A stretch of DNA of 64,000 nucleotides from NCBI GenBank assembly GCA_918807975.1, contig OU964921.1:27058498-27122497 (forward strand), given 5' to 3'. The notes beneath the pieces are model-generated. The model searched no databases. It was given only the letters and a program-made list of their open reading frames with translations, and had not been told where the DNA came from. The DNA comes from Aplidium turbinatum. Its lineage: Eukaryota > Chordata > Ascidiacea > Aplousobranchia > Polyclinidae. This document shows, in pieces, positions 22,499 through 33,279 of the stretch (the stretch's first letter is position 1; the number at the start of each line of letters is the position of its first letter). A program made the position numbers and the translations under genes.

Positions 22499-23256
22499 CA
22501 GGGCTTGCCAAACTTTTTTGCTCGCGACCCCTTTTAATCTCCTAAAAATTTTCGCGACCCTTTAGGGTTAAAAGGACTAACAATGCGAAATATACTTTTG
22601 TGATATTTATTGAAAGGCTTAATTTAAACGAAAACTAAAAACAAGCTATCCGTAATCGAAGCCTACTACTTGTAGCCTGTTGGAAACAAAACCAAAAGTC
22701 AACACATTTATTCAGTGTGGTGGGTGCGACTTCTCTCTGCTACAAAGCAAGTCTAACCGTCGCACGATGTTTGTCAATGCTGGTCTCAAGGCGGTTTAAT
22801 GTTACTTCCGCTGGAACGCTTTTTATCAACATTGAAAACACTGACACGCACTTATAGGCTACGTAGAGACAAACGGCAGGAGTGCGGTTATTGCTACGTA
22901 ATATAGCTGAATGGTGAATATTCCCCTCTAACGTTGGGCTAAGCCAAAAAGTGTGACTTTTTTCTAGAAAATTCAAGCCACTACTTAGAATCAAAAATAG
23001 ATCTGCAATTGAATTGAATTGAAAAAAAAAAAAGTTATTCACTTTATTAAAAGTTGTGCACTCAATAGGCTACCCGTATTTTCATCATAATCCATCGTCG
23101 GTTTGTTCCCCACTAGTGGGAGTGGCCGATTGTTTTCGCGCAACAATTTCACAGCATCTTGCACATAAGTGTTAATATGCAGTGTTTTGTGTAAAATTTG
23201 TATATTTTCTGCGACCCCCAAAGTTCGTTACGCGACCCCCAGTTTGGGAAGCCCTG
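22499..23256. mobile_element. hAT element
   Basis: The ends CAGGGCTTGCCAAACTTTTT and CCCAGTTTGGGAAGCCCTG form a degenerate inverted pair, with GCGACCCC-rich subterminal blocks on both sides. CACTAGCA occurs directly before the left end (22491-22498) and again at 23258-23265, one base after the right end. No transposase block is clear; short minus-strand frames at 22740-23221 are not recognised. Confidence 0.85.
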
Positions 23257-23813
23257 CCACTAGCAGATAACATCCGTTAGGAGTATTGTGTTTTGTTTAC
23301 TGACCAGCAGAACAGTTGTTGTCTTTTCCTCAGGGGTGTATTTACGTAACCCGTTTCCATGGAAGCATAACCTTGTAGCCTACTATGACTGATAAAGCAA
23401 AACATCGCTTTGTAAAATCATATAGGCTAAATATAGCCTACTTTCATATCTTATGTGATTTTTAAAACTTATCTCAGATTTTTTATCCCTTCATGAAGTT
23501 ATTCATGAACAACATTTTGTAACTGCATAATGACGTAAATCCAGTGACTAAATATTATTTCTTATGCAGTAAGAGTTACATTTCGATAAGAAAAATGTAT
23601 ATCCCTCGCTTAAAATAAATTCATGAATGAAAGGAGCCAACACCAAACATAGGGGCCCACCAGGGCCGGATTAAGGGTGTATGGGGCCCTGGGCTGAGCT
23701 GAAAGTGGGGGCCCTTATCAAGTGACATTTTTCGCTAAAAATGAATGGTGAAGTGGGGCTACGACACGGGCCCAGTTGCATGTATCTGTGGCACCGAGCC
23801 CCAAACAGCGGAC

Positions 23814-24468
23814 CAGTGGCGTAGCCAGAAAAAATTTTGGGGGAAGCCAAATATTTGATGAATTCAAGAGAACAACAAAGTGTTTGATTTAAAGCCATCG
23901 CCACTTGATGTGCAGTGGCGTATCCTGGTGGGTTGAAGCAATAAAAGTGGTAGGGGGGTTAGAGCGTGCCGAAGGCACGCGTATTCTAGGGGGGTCAGGG
24001 GGCATGCTCCCCCGGAAAATTTTTGAAAAATTACACTCAAATAATGGATTATAGCGCTTTCTGAAAACACTTTTAGAGTAATATTTATATGAAATTTGTT
24101 AGCAGATAAACAGCTATTAACTTATTAAAGATAACTCTTACACACTGCGGCTAAAATTAGAGAACACTAAAAACTCAGCTACACAAAAACCCAACAGAGT
24201 AAGCCATTCTGAAATTGCTTCCATAAATTAGTTCAAAGAAACGTAAATCGCGTAAATTTTGCGCGATTTACGATTTGCAAAATTTATTGGTGTCTTTCTG
24301 TGTGTCTAAAACAAGTCCTTGGGGGTGTTAATAGCCAGATGTCTTGGAAAACGATATAAATTTTTACAAACTTTATTAAATTTTCAACAAAGGGCTCAAC
24401 TTTGGAATCCAAACTTGGAAAATTTGGGGGGGGCATGGCTCCTTTCGCCCTCCCTGGCTACGCCTATG
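23814..24468. mobile_element. non-autonomous hAT nested in the 23661-25189 element
   Basis: It begins CAGTGGCGTAGCCAG and ends CTGGCTACGCCTATG. The flanks CAGCGGAC (23806-23813) and CAGCGGAT (24469-24476) match at seven of eight bases. A second CAGTGGCGTATCCTGG start at 23912 hints at a further insertion whose other end was not found. Confidence 0.8.
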
Positions 24469-24527
24469 CAGCGGATCACCTTCTTGTTTGCCCTCGACTT
24501 GCAACACGGTGCAGTAGGTGGGACCTG

Positions 24528-25030
24528 TCAGTGTATAACTCCTTTGCGGAAGAATGTGTCAATCTGTGGTGTATCAACGAACTTTAGAAGACTCGATAGA
24601 AGAAGAACTGCATCATATCTAACTGACCATCTTGTATCAGATAATGACTTCAAAACAGGCAAACCATCTAGGAATTTTCGATGGACTTGCCAACGATGAG
24701 TAGACGAGACGAGCCATGAATAAAGGCTTTGCAACAATTCAAAAAGCTCAGCGGCAGAACTGCATGTTTCTACAGGACATTTAGGCTGGCGATTAAATTA
24801 AGTGAATGTGCTGTGCAAGGGACATAATGAGCTACACTACATTTCTCGCGCAGAAGAGCTTGAAGACCGTTATACTTGCCACTCATATGGGCAGCATTAT
24901 CATAACTTTGACCCGTAATCCGTACCATTTTCGGATATGAAAGTATCAAATAAATATGTTTTTTGTTAAAAAAAAGAAGAAAAATTGAATAACTGGGGTT
25001 GGGCAGGGGTGCTGCAGCACCGCAGCACAT
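24528..25030 (-). pseudogene. hAT transposase fragment, TTF/DUF4371 type
   Basis: Two minus-strand frames show ITGQSYDNAAHMSGKYNGL, then VAHYVPCTAHSLNLI, then VHRKFLDGLPVLKSLSDTRW. These are the RGQxYDNAxxMxGxxxGxQ, PCxAHxLNL and LxxLSxTRW blocks of hAT transposases with the TTF-type zinc finger. The CxxH motif (CTAH) is intact. The reading frame is broken and both ends are missing. Confidence 0.85.
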
Positions 25031-25727
25031 TTGGGTGAGCCACCCTTGCTTGTTTGAGATACGAATTAAAGCAGTAATCTCCAGCTGTGTAACTAAAAAA
25101 ATTAGTAGATTTTTTTCTTGAGGTGGGGGCCCCCAAAAGTGGGGGCCCTGGGCTTCAGCCCAGTCCGCCCCCCCCTTAATCCGGCACTGGGGCCCACCTG
25201 TGGATTTCGGGAGAGGGGGACAAGATAGTGTTCACGCGGCCCTGTATTATAGCGCACCAATTAACTGTAGCCTACATTGAATACCGACATGCTTTCACGT
25301 GACTGAAATTATAACGATGTGATTTTGTGAATTGTCATAGGCTATTTTGTTTTTTCTAAAAAGCATAGGCTCAGGGGCGCCGGAAGTGGGGGGCAGATGC
25401 CCCCCTGCCCTCAATTTTTCTGCAGATGGAGGGCAGGGGGCAATGGTGCCCTTTTAAAGTCATGTAAGCTACTGCACATTTTGCAATATAACAATTTCTG
25501 CTGTTCGCTTTTAGCCTATTTATAATCTTTCATTTTTGCCTCAAAATAATATTTACGGCACCAAATTTTTCAACTGCAACACAGTACAAGCCTTAAAACT
25601 CGTTTTTTTTCGGCAGCCATCGTGGCCTACCGGGAGCTCCTTCTCGGCGGCCAAATCTGCGTGCTTGGAAGCCAAAATAACGATAGCACAAGTAAATAAA
25701 ATTAAACTTGCAACAATGCTAAAATGA

Positions 25728-25935
25728 TCACTTAGCGTTGTTGAAGTCTGGGAGACGTACTACAATAGAATCGTTGCACCACGCAATAACTGCTTTATCG
25801 GGATTGTAATCCAGTACTGCGGGACCATCTAACGACACTCGCACGAATGTCTCCAATGTGGCTGATTAGAAGTTCGCCACTTCCCTGGAATTCTTTTTAG
25901 CGACGAAAAACAACGTTCCACATGTGTTGACGATG
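25728..25935 (-). pseudogene. hAT transposase C-terminus, ZNF862-like type
   Basis: Minus-strand reading shows VERCFSSLKRI, then in another frame RVSLDGPAVLDYNPDKAVIA and WCNDSIVVRLPDFNNAK before a stop at 25728-25730. This is the VERxFSxxKxIKT dimerisation block followed by the L.I...GP...DF.P..A...W tail of ZNF862-like hAT proteins. One or two frame breaks separate the blocks. Confidence 0.75.
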
Positions 25936-26741
25936 ACGGCAAGATAATAAAATAAGTATTTCAATGATGTGAAGGACATTACTAAAAGAAGCATAATTTT
26001 TGCAAAATAACTTATGATCAAAAAAATTTTCCCCTCGGATGTCAACTAACCTAGTTCTCCTTTTTAACAACGATTCAATGTCCGACAACATCGAATCGAT
26101 ATACAAACGACAATATTGCCAGCCGATGTAAATTAGCACTTCGGATTAAGACTTTGTTAAAATAAACGTCGGGACTCGGGAATTACAAACAAGACTTATA
26201 GCGCTGGTGATCGCAGATGGAAATATTCCATCAATAACAAATATTCCCGCACAACGCAACAGTGGCGATTATGACGCGCTGACCTAATTTTGCGTCACTC
26301 TTTGATACTGGATATTTTGGACAGTTAATCCACGATCATTCTATTGCGAAATTAAATAATTGGATAGAAGAGACCGGCGGCCAAACTTGGCCGATTGAGA
26401 AGGTAGCACCGGCGGTCATTCAAGCTCTGCTTAGCGGCCGTGGCAGCAGGCTGCTTTAAAGCTTAACAGTTTATTACATTATTATAACATAGCAATCGTT
26501 TATTTTATTTTTTGTCATTAACGCGTCCGGAACGAAAACGATACTAACTAACTACAAAAATCGATATAAACCTACTAGCACGTTAACGAACGGGAAAAGG
26601 TGGCAAAACCTTGAAAGGTTTAAAACGTGCCTGAATGAAAAATTATGTAGTAGGCTATATATCAGTAGTTAGCACGGCCACAAAACCCAAAAAACAAATA
26701 GCAAAAAATAAAACAAAAACAGAGAGAAGCGCACATGTACT

Positions 26742-28099
26742 CAGGGGTGGCGCCAGCCAAAAATGAGTGGGGTGAACAAAAATATTTCGAGGTAATATAG
26801 CCTACTAGCGTAAAGTATGTTCACTAATATTACCGATTGCAATGTGATTCACTGCAGCTCGGTTGTGAAATTTATTGAAAAATAAACAAAAGAAATTGCA
26901 AGGGGGAAAAAGCTCGTTTTCCATTGAGAGCACTCTGAATTATGAACAATAGAATAGATAAAACGGAAATGATCCGTTTTATAAAGTACGAAGGTATCAA
27001 AAATTACCAAAATCTTGGTGACATATCAAAATTCAGTTTTCGCTGGTTATAACCAGTGTTTTAAGGCGTTTTATGGGGCCAAACGCTCCCATACATTTCC
27101 TCTGCAGTCCATAGAATTGCCGACTATACGATCTTGATGTTAGCAAGCATGTCGTTATTTCATGTGATAAAGCTGCTGCAATGATAGGCGGCCTCATAAA
27201 AATTTATTGGGTGGCCCCTTAAACATGCTGTAATGAATTCAGATTCACTCCATGGAAGACTGTTGCAACCTGTCAATAATGTTTGAACATCTCGGAATTG
27301 GCTGGGTAGGTAGCGGCATCGCTCAGCCGACGTGGTGGTTTCACTAGTAATTTGATTTCGATGCGCAAACATAAAACAAAATGCAGCATCTTTCGAAGTC
27401 GAGTACTCCACCCACCCAAACTCTGAATACCATTTCTTTTGAAATCGGTAATTCTTTTTGCACTGCTCCGACTGCGGAAAAACTATCAGGGGCTGAATCC
27501 GGTCAGATTTAACAACAAATTTGCGATTATCGCTGTGGATCACTTCAGACGCCGGATCCCTTTCAGACATTTCGATAAATAGCAAGACAGCAATATTCCA
27601 ATTAGGCTACCTCTTCGAGCCAAATAAAATCGACCTTCACTTAAACTTAACTCATGAATGATTACTGATTTAAGATTTTGGCTTCTGAGGGTGGCCATCG
27701 ACTCTTTCCATTAATTCTATATCTTGATTGTTACGTCACAATTACGGAACAAAAAAAACGTGGTGAACTAGCAAACACCACAAAAGCTTGTGTCTCAGCT
27801 GTGATGTGACAAAAGCCATCACCTTAAAATGGTAAAATTAAACTACAATCATCAATCAATACAACAGAGCGATAACAATGAAGATTCTTCATTTCTTCGT
27901 GTAAGTCAATGCTGCAAAAGGAATAGTAATTCATACGTAAGAAGTTGAAATTAATTTATGACGCTGTCACTAGGCTTCCCTAACCCCCCGCATACACCCC
28001 CCAAGTTTTCTCATCGGATCTCGACGAATTACAAAATCGACTCTAAATAGGAGTGGGGTGGACATGTCCACCCCAGTCCACCCCGTGGCGCCGCTACTG
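26742..28099 (-). mobile_element. hAT element nested in the 25372-28653 element
   Basis: The ends CAGGGGTGGCGCCA and TGGCGCCGCTACTG are flanked by perfect 8-bp duplications CATGTACT (26734-26741 and 28100-28107). It contains a transposase N-terminal fragment on the minus strand at 27160-27585. Confidence 0.92.
27160..27585 (-). pseudogene. hAT transposase N-terminus with decayed TTF-type zinc finger
   Basis: In the 141-residue frame, FQKKWYSEFGWVEYSTSKD and AAFCFMFAH match the FQ..WF..F.WLEYS...DAAFCF.C block of the TTF zinc finger at the start of many hAT transposases. The Cys expected after CF is replaced in CFMFAH. The catalytic part is missing from the element. Confidence 0.75.
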
Positions 28100-28120
28100 C
28101 ATGTACTAATGAATGACAGC

Positions 28121-28633
28121 CTAATGAAAAGTGTTGTGGATTAAATTTGCCAGTTCCAATATTGATGTGGATGAGCAGTCATCATAATAATAGGATGGAG
28201 AAAGAAAACCGGACATAAAGAAACCCATTCTCAAGCAAAAGCCCGTTTCGATGTGGCCCAGGAGAGCAGGTGTTGAGCTCTTTCTATGGTTAGACTGCAC
28301 ATCACACAGTAGCCTAAGACGATTGAGATTTGATATCCAGTTTAAGTTATTGTTTCTTGTCCTGGTGGGTGATGGAATGGATGAGCTGGTAGATGATGAT
28401 GTCCTGATGGTGTTGATGAAGCTCTCATCCCCTTTTGCGACAAGTCGTGTTAATGCATGATGCCCTACTTCTTTGTATACCGGACACTTGTAGGCTATCA
28501 TTACTCGATAGCCTACATAGTGAACTGATAGATTAGCATTATCGCTATATCTTATCTTAAAACTTGAAAAAAATTGGCCTTTTTGTAAACAAAAGTGCCC
28601 TTTGTTTGTGGTCTTGCCCCCCCCCCCAGTCAA
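28121..28633 (-). other. 170-residue open frame of unknown origin inside hAT
   Basis: It lies just inside the right end of the 25372-28653 element, where the N-terminus of that element's minus-strand transposase would be expected. It has Ser/Thr-rich and Asn-rich parts and no motif I can name. It may be a degraded first exon or chance. Confidence 0.25.
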
Positions 28634-28661
28634 AAATCGTTCCGGCGCCCCTGCATAGGCT

Positions 28662-29809
28662 AATTCGCATTCGTAAGGAATTTATCTTGAATTAGTACAG
28701 GGGGATTCATCATTTTTTGAGTACCGTGAGTTATTCACCAATTCGGCTACTTTTTTACGAAACGTGCACCGTGTAAGTTATAAATGTGACAGCGGAGGGC
28801 ATATTACATCACGAAATTTACTGTTATGGATGATTGCTTACGGTAGGAAATGACATCATAACGAGGAAAAAAGTCAGTATTGTTGAGATGATGCTCGCAC
28901 ACGCCCTGCACCTTTCTTTGTAGAATAGTTTTTATTTTGGTTCAACTTAGAAGAAGGGGCACGTATTTGTCGTATTACGTAAAGCAACTGCCTAAATCTG
29001 CCAGTTATAGAAACGACAACAAAGATACACGTTTGCTACCTTCGAATGTAGGCTTAGGCTACTTTGTTTCATTTCTTGTGGTACAGTTTCAAAGCCTGCT
29101 CTTCATAGCTAGCTTATTTCTTGTCAGTTGTTTGCTTTAAATTTACTCCGTAAAGTAAGCCTAATGATTATTGAAGTAATTCAAAGACAAGCTGTTAAAA
29201 TCAATTACCGGTACCTGGTTTTAAAAATGTGTCTTACGACAGTATTGTTTGCCTACGTGTTAAAGTATGTATTCAATTCAGGACAGTGCATGATTCATCA
29301 GTTTGTTGTCACATTTAAGGTTTAAATTTATCCAAGAAGCTTTATTACCCATAGAAAAGGTTTTTAAACGGATTGCGCAGGTGTGTCAAAGATACAACCT
29401 TTTTTTATAATTGTTGTTCTAAAGAAGGCTATCGTATCATGTCCCTTTTGATTCTTTTAGTAAGTTGGCACAATACTGTGCTGTTGCCAGACAGGAAGCG
29501 TTTGTAAGGCAAAACAGCAGTAGCAGCTGCTGTGTAGGACGTCCTTTCAAGGAAGTAATGAAGCTACTCTAGTGAATCAGGATGAGGTTTACAAACATAC
29601 TCTAACGTTGCTAGTTATATGTTTAGGTTACAGCAAGTAGTTAGATTTTTTAATTACCGTATATGCATTGATCATCAAATTAGACAAGGTTAGCACTACA
29701 ATTAGGCATGTCAAAATTGTAGCTTAACCCTTTAGTCTATCATTAGGCTAGTTTTCAAAATCAGGTCTTCAAACTGAGCTATAACCATTTTATAAAAGTG
29801 GATGCCCAC
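28662..29809. other. no gene recognised
   Basis: The sequence is AT-rich, with several TAGGC(C)TA words and no transposon ends or conserved frames that I can see. Confidence 0.4.
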
Positions 29810-30058
29810 CAGGGTTGCATTCCTGGGGGGGGGGCGCAGCCCCCGTAATATTAAAAAGCTTGATGTAGGGGGCTCGTTCAAGCTTCCTTTTTTCAGCTCT
29901 TCTGGCTGAACAACAACTTCTCGGCTGAACAAGTAACACTTTAACAGCTTTCTCACAACAGAACTCCCTAAAAAACACGAACATAAATTGATAGCAATCG
30001 ACGTTTTCCGTGATTAGGTCACGCATAGTTAGCTTAATTCTATCATGCAATCTACATA

Positions 30059-31020
30059 CAGGGGCGGATTTACCTATGGCGCCGTGGCGCCCCCTAAAAT
30101 TTCAATTTATTTTTTTATGTCTGCATGCAAATTTTCTTTTTATGCTATACTTTAACTTGTAAATTTCCATTTTACTAACGTTGTTCATATTTGTTCTAAC
30201 GCTTTGTTCATATTTGACTTTATTTTTTATTCGCAATATCTTAATTGAGTACCACTCACTTGTACTAAGTAGGCTACACCTAGGCCTCACCGTTTCAATG
30301 TTTTTTATAATGCTTTTTTTTGGGCTATGCACCAGTGAGCTTTGTTTGTTTGTTTATCTTTATCCTGCATTGCGGGAAAGCGGACTTGAGCGCTATGCAT
30401 CGGTGTACGCCTTCCGACATACACCTGACCCACGCTGCAGCCGACTGCAATGTCTGTTTCCGGTTGTCTATACTCTACTTATGACTTAAATTTGGTACTA
30501 CCCATTACTCGAAATCGATCACTAGGTAGAGGCAATTATCGTAAAGTTTCTTGCCCAGAGAAACAACAGCAAGTGCGGGTGGCTGGAGTCGAACATGCAG
30601 ACTCTCGACTGCGAGCCCAACGCGCTAACCACTCAGCCACAGCCACGGCTTCAGGCACTCTAGGTTGGTGATTTATTAAAATGGATTTTGGTAGTTAGGC
30701 CTACTCCTTTTCATTCAGTTGGAGCAATCACTGTTGTAGCCTATAGGCTAGCCTAAAGTTTTAGTGGAAAATACCTAAATTATCATTTCTCGTTCGTTAT
30801 TGCTTTCAATTGCCACGAGCGGCATTATGGCATTGCCTCAACTTTACAACTCATTGTCACATGTGGTGTTGATTTGTGAGGTGGGAATGACTGGTAGCCT
30901 ACCTGACTTAGATAGGCAATTTTATTAATAAAAACGCAAAAAATTTTCCCAAGCCATTTGCGGCGAGGTTGTTCCATACTTCTTTGGCGCCCCTAAAATT
31001 TTGTTCTAAATCCGCCATTG
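30059..31020. mobile_element. hAT element, inner, carrying a SINE
   Basis: The left end CAGGGGCGGATTTACC pairs with TCTAAATCCGCCATTG, and both sides continue into GGCGCCCC(T)AAAATTT. The flanks TCTACATA (30051-30058) and TCTACATG (31021-31028) match at seven of eight bases. The only recognisable content is the SINE at 30355-30641. Confidence 0.85.
30355..30641 (-). repeat. tRNA-derived SINE, family B, copy 2
   Basis: It is nearly identical to 21886-22173, with the same head, body and GGATAAAGATAA tail. It sits inside the 30059-31020 hAT, so it was inserted after that element. Confidence 0.85.
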
Positions 31021-31059
31021 TCTACATGTATAGTAAATCAAGCTTTTTGCAAAAAGGGC

Positions 31060-31835
31060 AATAAAGAATGGTTTCGGTTTCTGTTTATGAAGCAATTATG
31101 AAAGTACTGAGAGAAAATGGTTTCACTGAAGCTTATTTGCAACAACATTTGATTTCCTTATCTGACGGTGCGTCTGTAGGCTAATGCTGGGTACAAAGAG
31201 CGGAGTAGAGCCCAGAATGAAAGAAGTATTTCCGAACATAATTTTGTGGCACTGTTTGAACCACCGGTTAGAATTAGCTGTATTCGATGCAATAGACCCT
31301 GTAGGCTAGATGGATTTGATCACGTGCAGGTGCAGGCATTTTTTGACAAAATGTACTGTAGGCTACCGTAGCTATTCGAGGTCCGCGAAGTTGCATTGGG
31401 AACTGAGCAGTATTGCACAGAGTTTGATGTTGAGTTGAAGAAAGTGGGTAAAATTTTCAGTGTGCGTTGGGTTGTGTCCTCACATCGTGCTTTTAATGCT
31501 CTGTGGAATAGTTTCCCAGCATTGTATAAATAAACACTTCACAACCCTCGCAGAAAGGAAAAATATATTAGAGCAACAGATCGGGCCATGTTTAGAGGTC
31601 TTTGCGTCAAAATGACCACCAAGGAATTAGAAGATCTGGCACTTTTAAAAGCCTATCACTTGTTTCAGCATTGTTGTTCAACAGCATCAATTAACAACCT
31701 TTCATTTATAGAATGGCACTGCTGCAACTCAGAAGTGGTTGCGGACTCATCGATCGGCTGTGGATAATCATGTTAAGCATTCTAAGCTGCCCACATTAAA
31801 TGAACTCAGATCTGTGCAAAAACTGTTTGCTGGCT
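31060..31835 (+). pseudogene. decayed hAT transposase, ZNF862-like type
   Basis: Plus-strand frames show VYEAIMKVLRENGFTEAYL, QQHLISLSDGASV, then WHCLNHRLELAVFDAI, then VQAFFDKMYC and IFSVRWVVSSHRAFNALWNS. These follow the order SDGAxVMxG...WHCxNHRLELAVxDA...F...LYxxY...VRWVxSSxRxxxAxW of ZNF862-like hAT proteins. Many frame breaks and stops are present. It belongs to the 29810-38809 element by position and orientation. Confidence 0.8.
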
Positions 31836-32427
31836 AAAATCAAGGACTGTCGTGGTGCTTGTAACTTAGCCCAATAAAACCAAAGACCTGGCACTGGCAG
31901 CAGACAGGCTGTTTGTTTTGTATACGGTAATCTTGTTTGCACCAACTTGGAATATGCTTTTGCTGTATTTGGAGTTGTTTAAACTGTTCGTTAATAGCAA
32001 AATAAGAAATCGGTTTATAAGGAGAGGCCACAGAGACAAAAAACGTAACAAATAATAGCCTCGTGAATTTGAATGAAAAATCATTTAAAATTCAGCCAGA
32101 GAACTGGGGAAGCGCTGCAAACTCACTCAGTGAAATCCGAGGATCGGAAGCTCAGGGAGTTTATCAGAGAGTTTTTGGCATTAAATGGCTAATTTTAACA
32201 TTGAAAATTCCGATATTGTTGTTCCGATATAGATTTCGTTTAATTTTGCGTTTTTTGGAATTTTTTCAATTATTGCTGACTTTGCTGTAAACAGCCTTTG
32301 AAGCAGAAAACAAAATACAAGTTTGGAATTTTTTATGGTATTTTCATTTGATTTAATTATTTTGCCTACTGCACGTAAGCGGCAGTGCAACTCAATTGAT
32401 AAAAGCATCCAACTGGTATCTGAAGGT

Positions 32428-32974
32428 TGGTCACAGCGGTAAACCATAATTTCTTCGTGGGAAAATTGTAACTTAAAGTTCCCGGATCCTTTCGTCTGCA
32501 TATAATGACCGAAGAAACACACACTTGAACTTCTTTTCAAACAGTGTATTTCTGTAAAAATTAGCCCACGGCTACCAAAAACGAGGGGGTGCAACGCGTA
32601 CACCACTTAAACTGTCACTACACAACAGATTACTTGGGTAAAAGACGGAACTTTTGTCCAGCTAGCAAGCACTAAGCCAACAGTTAAATGTGCGGCCAAC
32701 TTTCAAACAATCATTTTACGAATGACCAGAATAGATATCAATATCTCAAATTCACGTAGAAAGTAACTGTGACGCAATAAATGAAAGACAATTATGAAGT
32801 CATTCCAACAGGTGTTTAAGCTGATGTAATATTTCCTGTTTAAACAGGCCCAAACAGGTCTTATGAACGATGGTGCAATTTTGGCACATGCTTTAGGAAT
32901 TTCCATGACGTAATATTCAGTAGACTTGAACGGTTTTTATATGACGTTTGATTTGGTGAAAATTGTCGGGAACA
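32428..32974 (-). repeat. BEL/Pao LTR, 3' copy
   Basis: On the plus strand it starts TGGTCACAGCGGTAAACC and ends AAAATTGTCGGGAACA. It is about 547 bp and almost identical to 37779-38335. Confidence 0.92.
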
Positions 32975-33279
32975 TAGCGGCCCCTAGTTATGACAGTCTG
33001 ACATGGCATAACTAAAAAGAAATGACGACAATTGTGAGCCAATGAATAAAAACACATGATACACAAATTGTTTGAATCACTCACGTTTAAGTTAATACGC
33101 AAATACAAAGGGCATGCAAAGAATGAACAGCAATAAGAATAAACACGACGATACATGAAATTGGTACCATAGGTACACGCTAAATGACGCTATATACAAT
33201 GGTTGCGCTAATAACCGACTGTTCCGGGCTCAGACAAGGGTCGGCCACCGCAGACAAAACCAGGCTCAAACCCTAACAC

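Larger units (their letters stand above)
23661..25189 (-). mobile_element. hAT element with decayed transposase and an inner hAT
   Basis: The ends CAGGGCCGGATTAAG and CTTAATCCGGCACTG have perfect 8-bp duplications GGGCCCAC at 23653-23660 and 25190-25197. A minus-strand transposase remnant lies at 24528-25030. A 655-bp hAT is inserted at 23814-24468. Confidence 0.92.
25372..28653 (-). mobile_element. 3.3-kb hAT element carrying a second hAT
   Basis: The ends CAGGGGCGCCGGAA and TTCCGGCGCCCCTG lie within perfect 8-bp duplications CATAGGCT (25364-25371 and 28654-28661). The remains of its minus-strand transposase include the C-terminus at 25728-25935. A 1,358-bp hAT is inserted at 26742-28099. 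Confidence 0.92.

Noticed and set aside
23912-24060. Third-level hAT inside 23814-24468
   Set aside because: A CAGTGGCGTATCCTGG start is visible but no partner end or duplication was found.
30181-30671. Plus-strand frames of 73-102 residues
   Set aside because: They run through the SINE B copy and repeat in the same form at 21806-22180.
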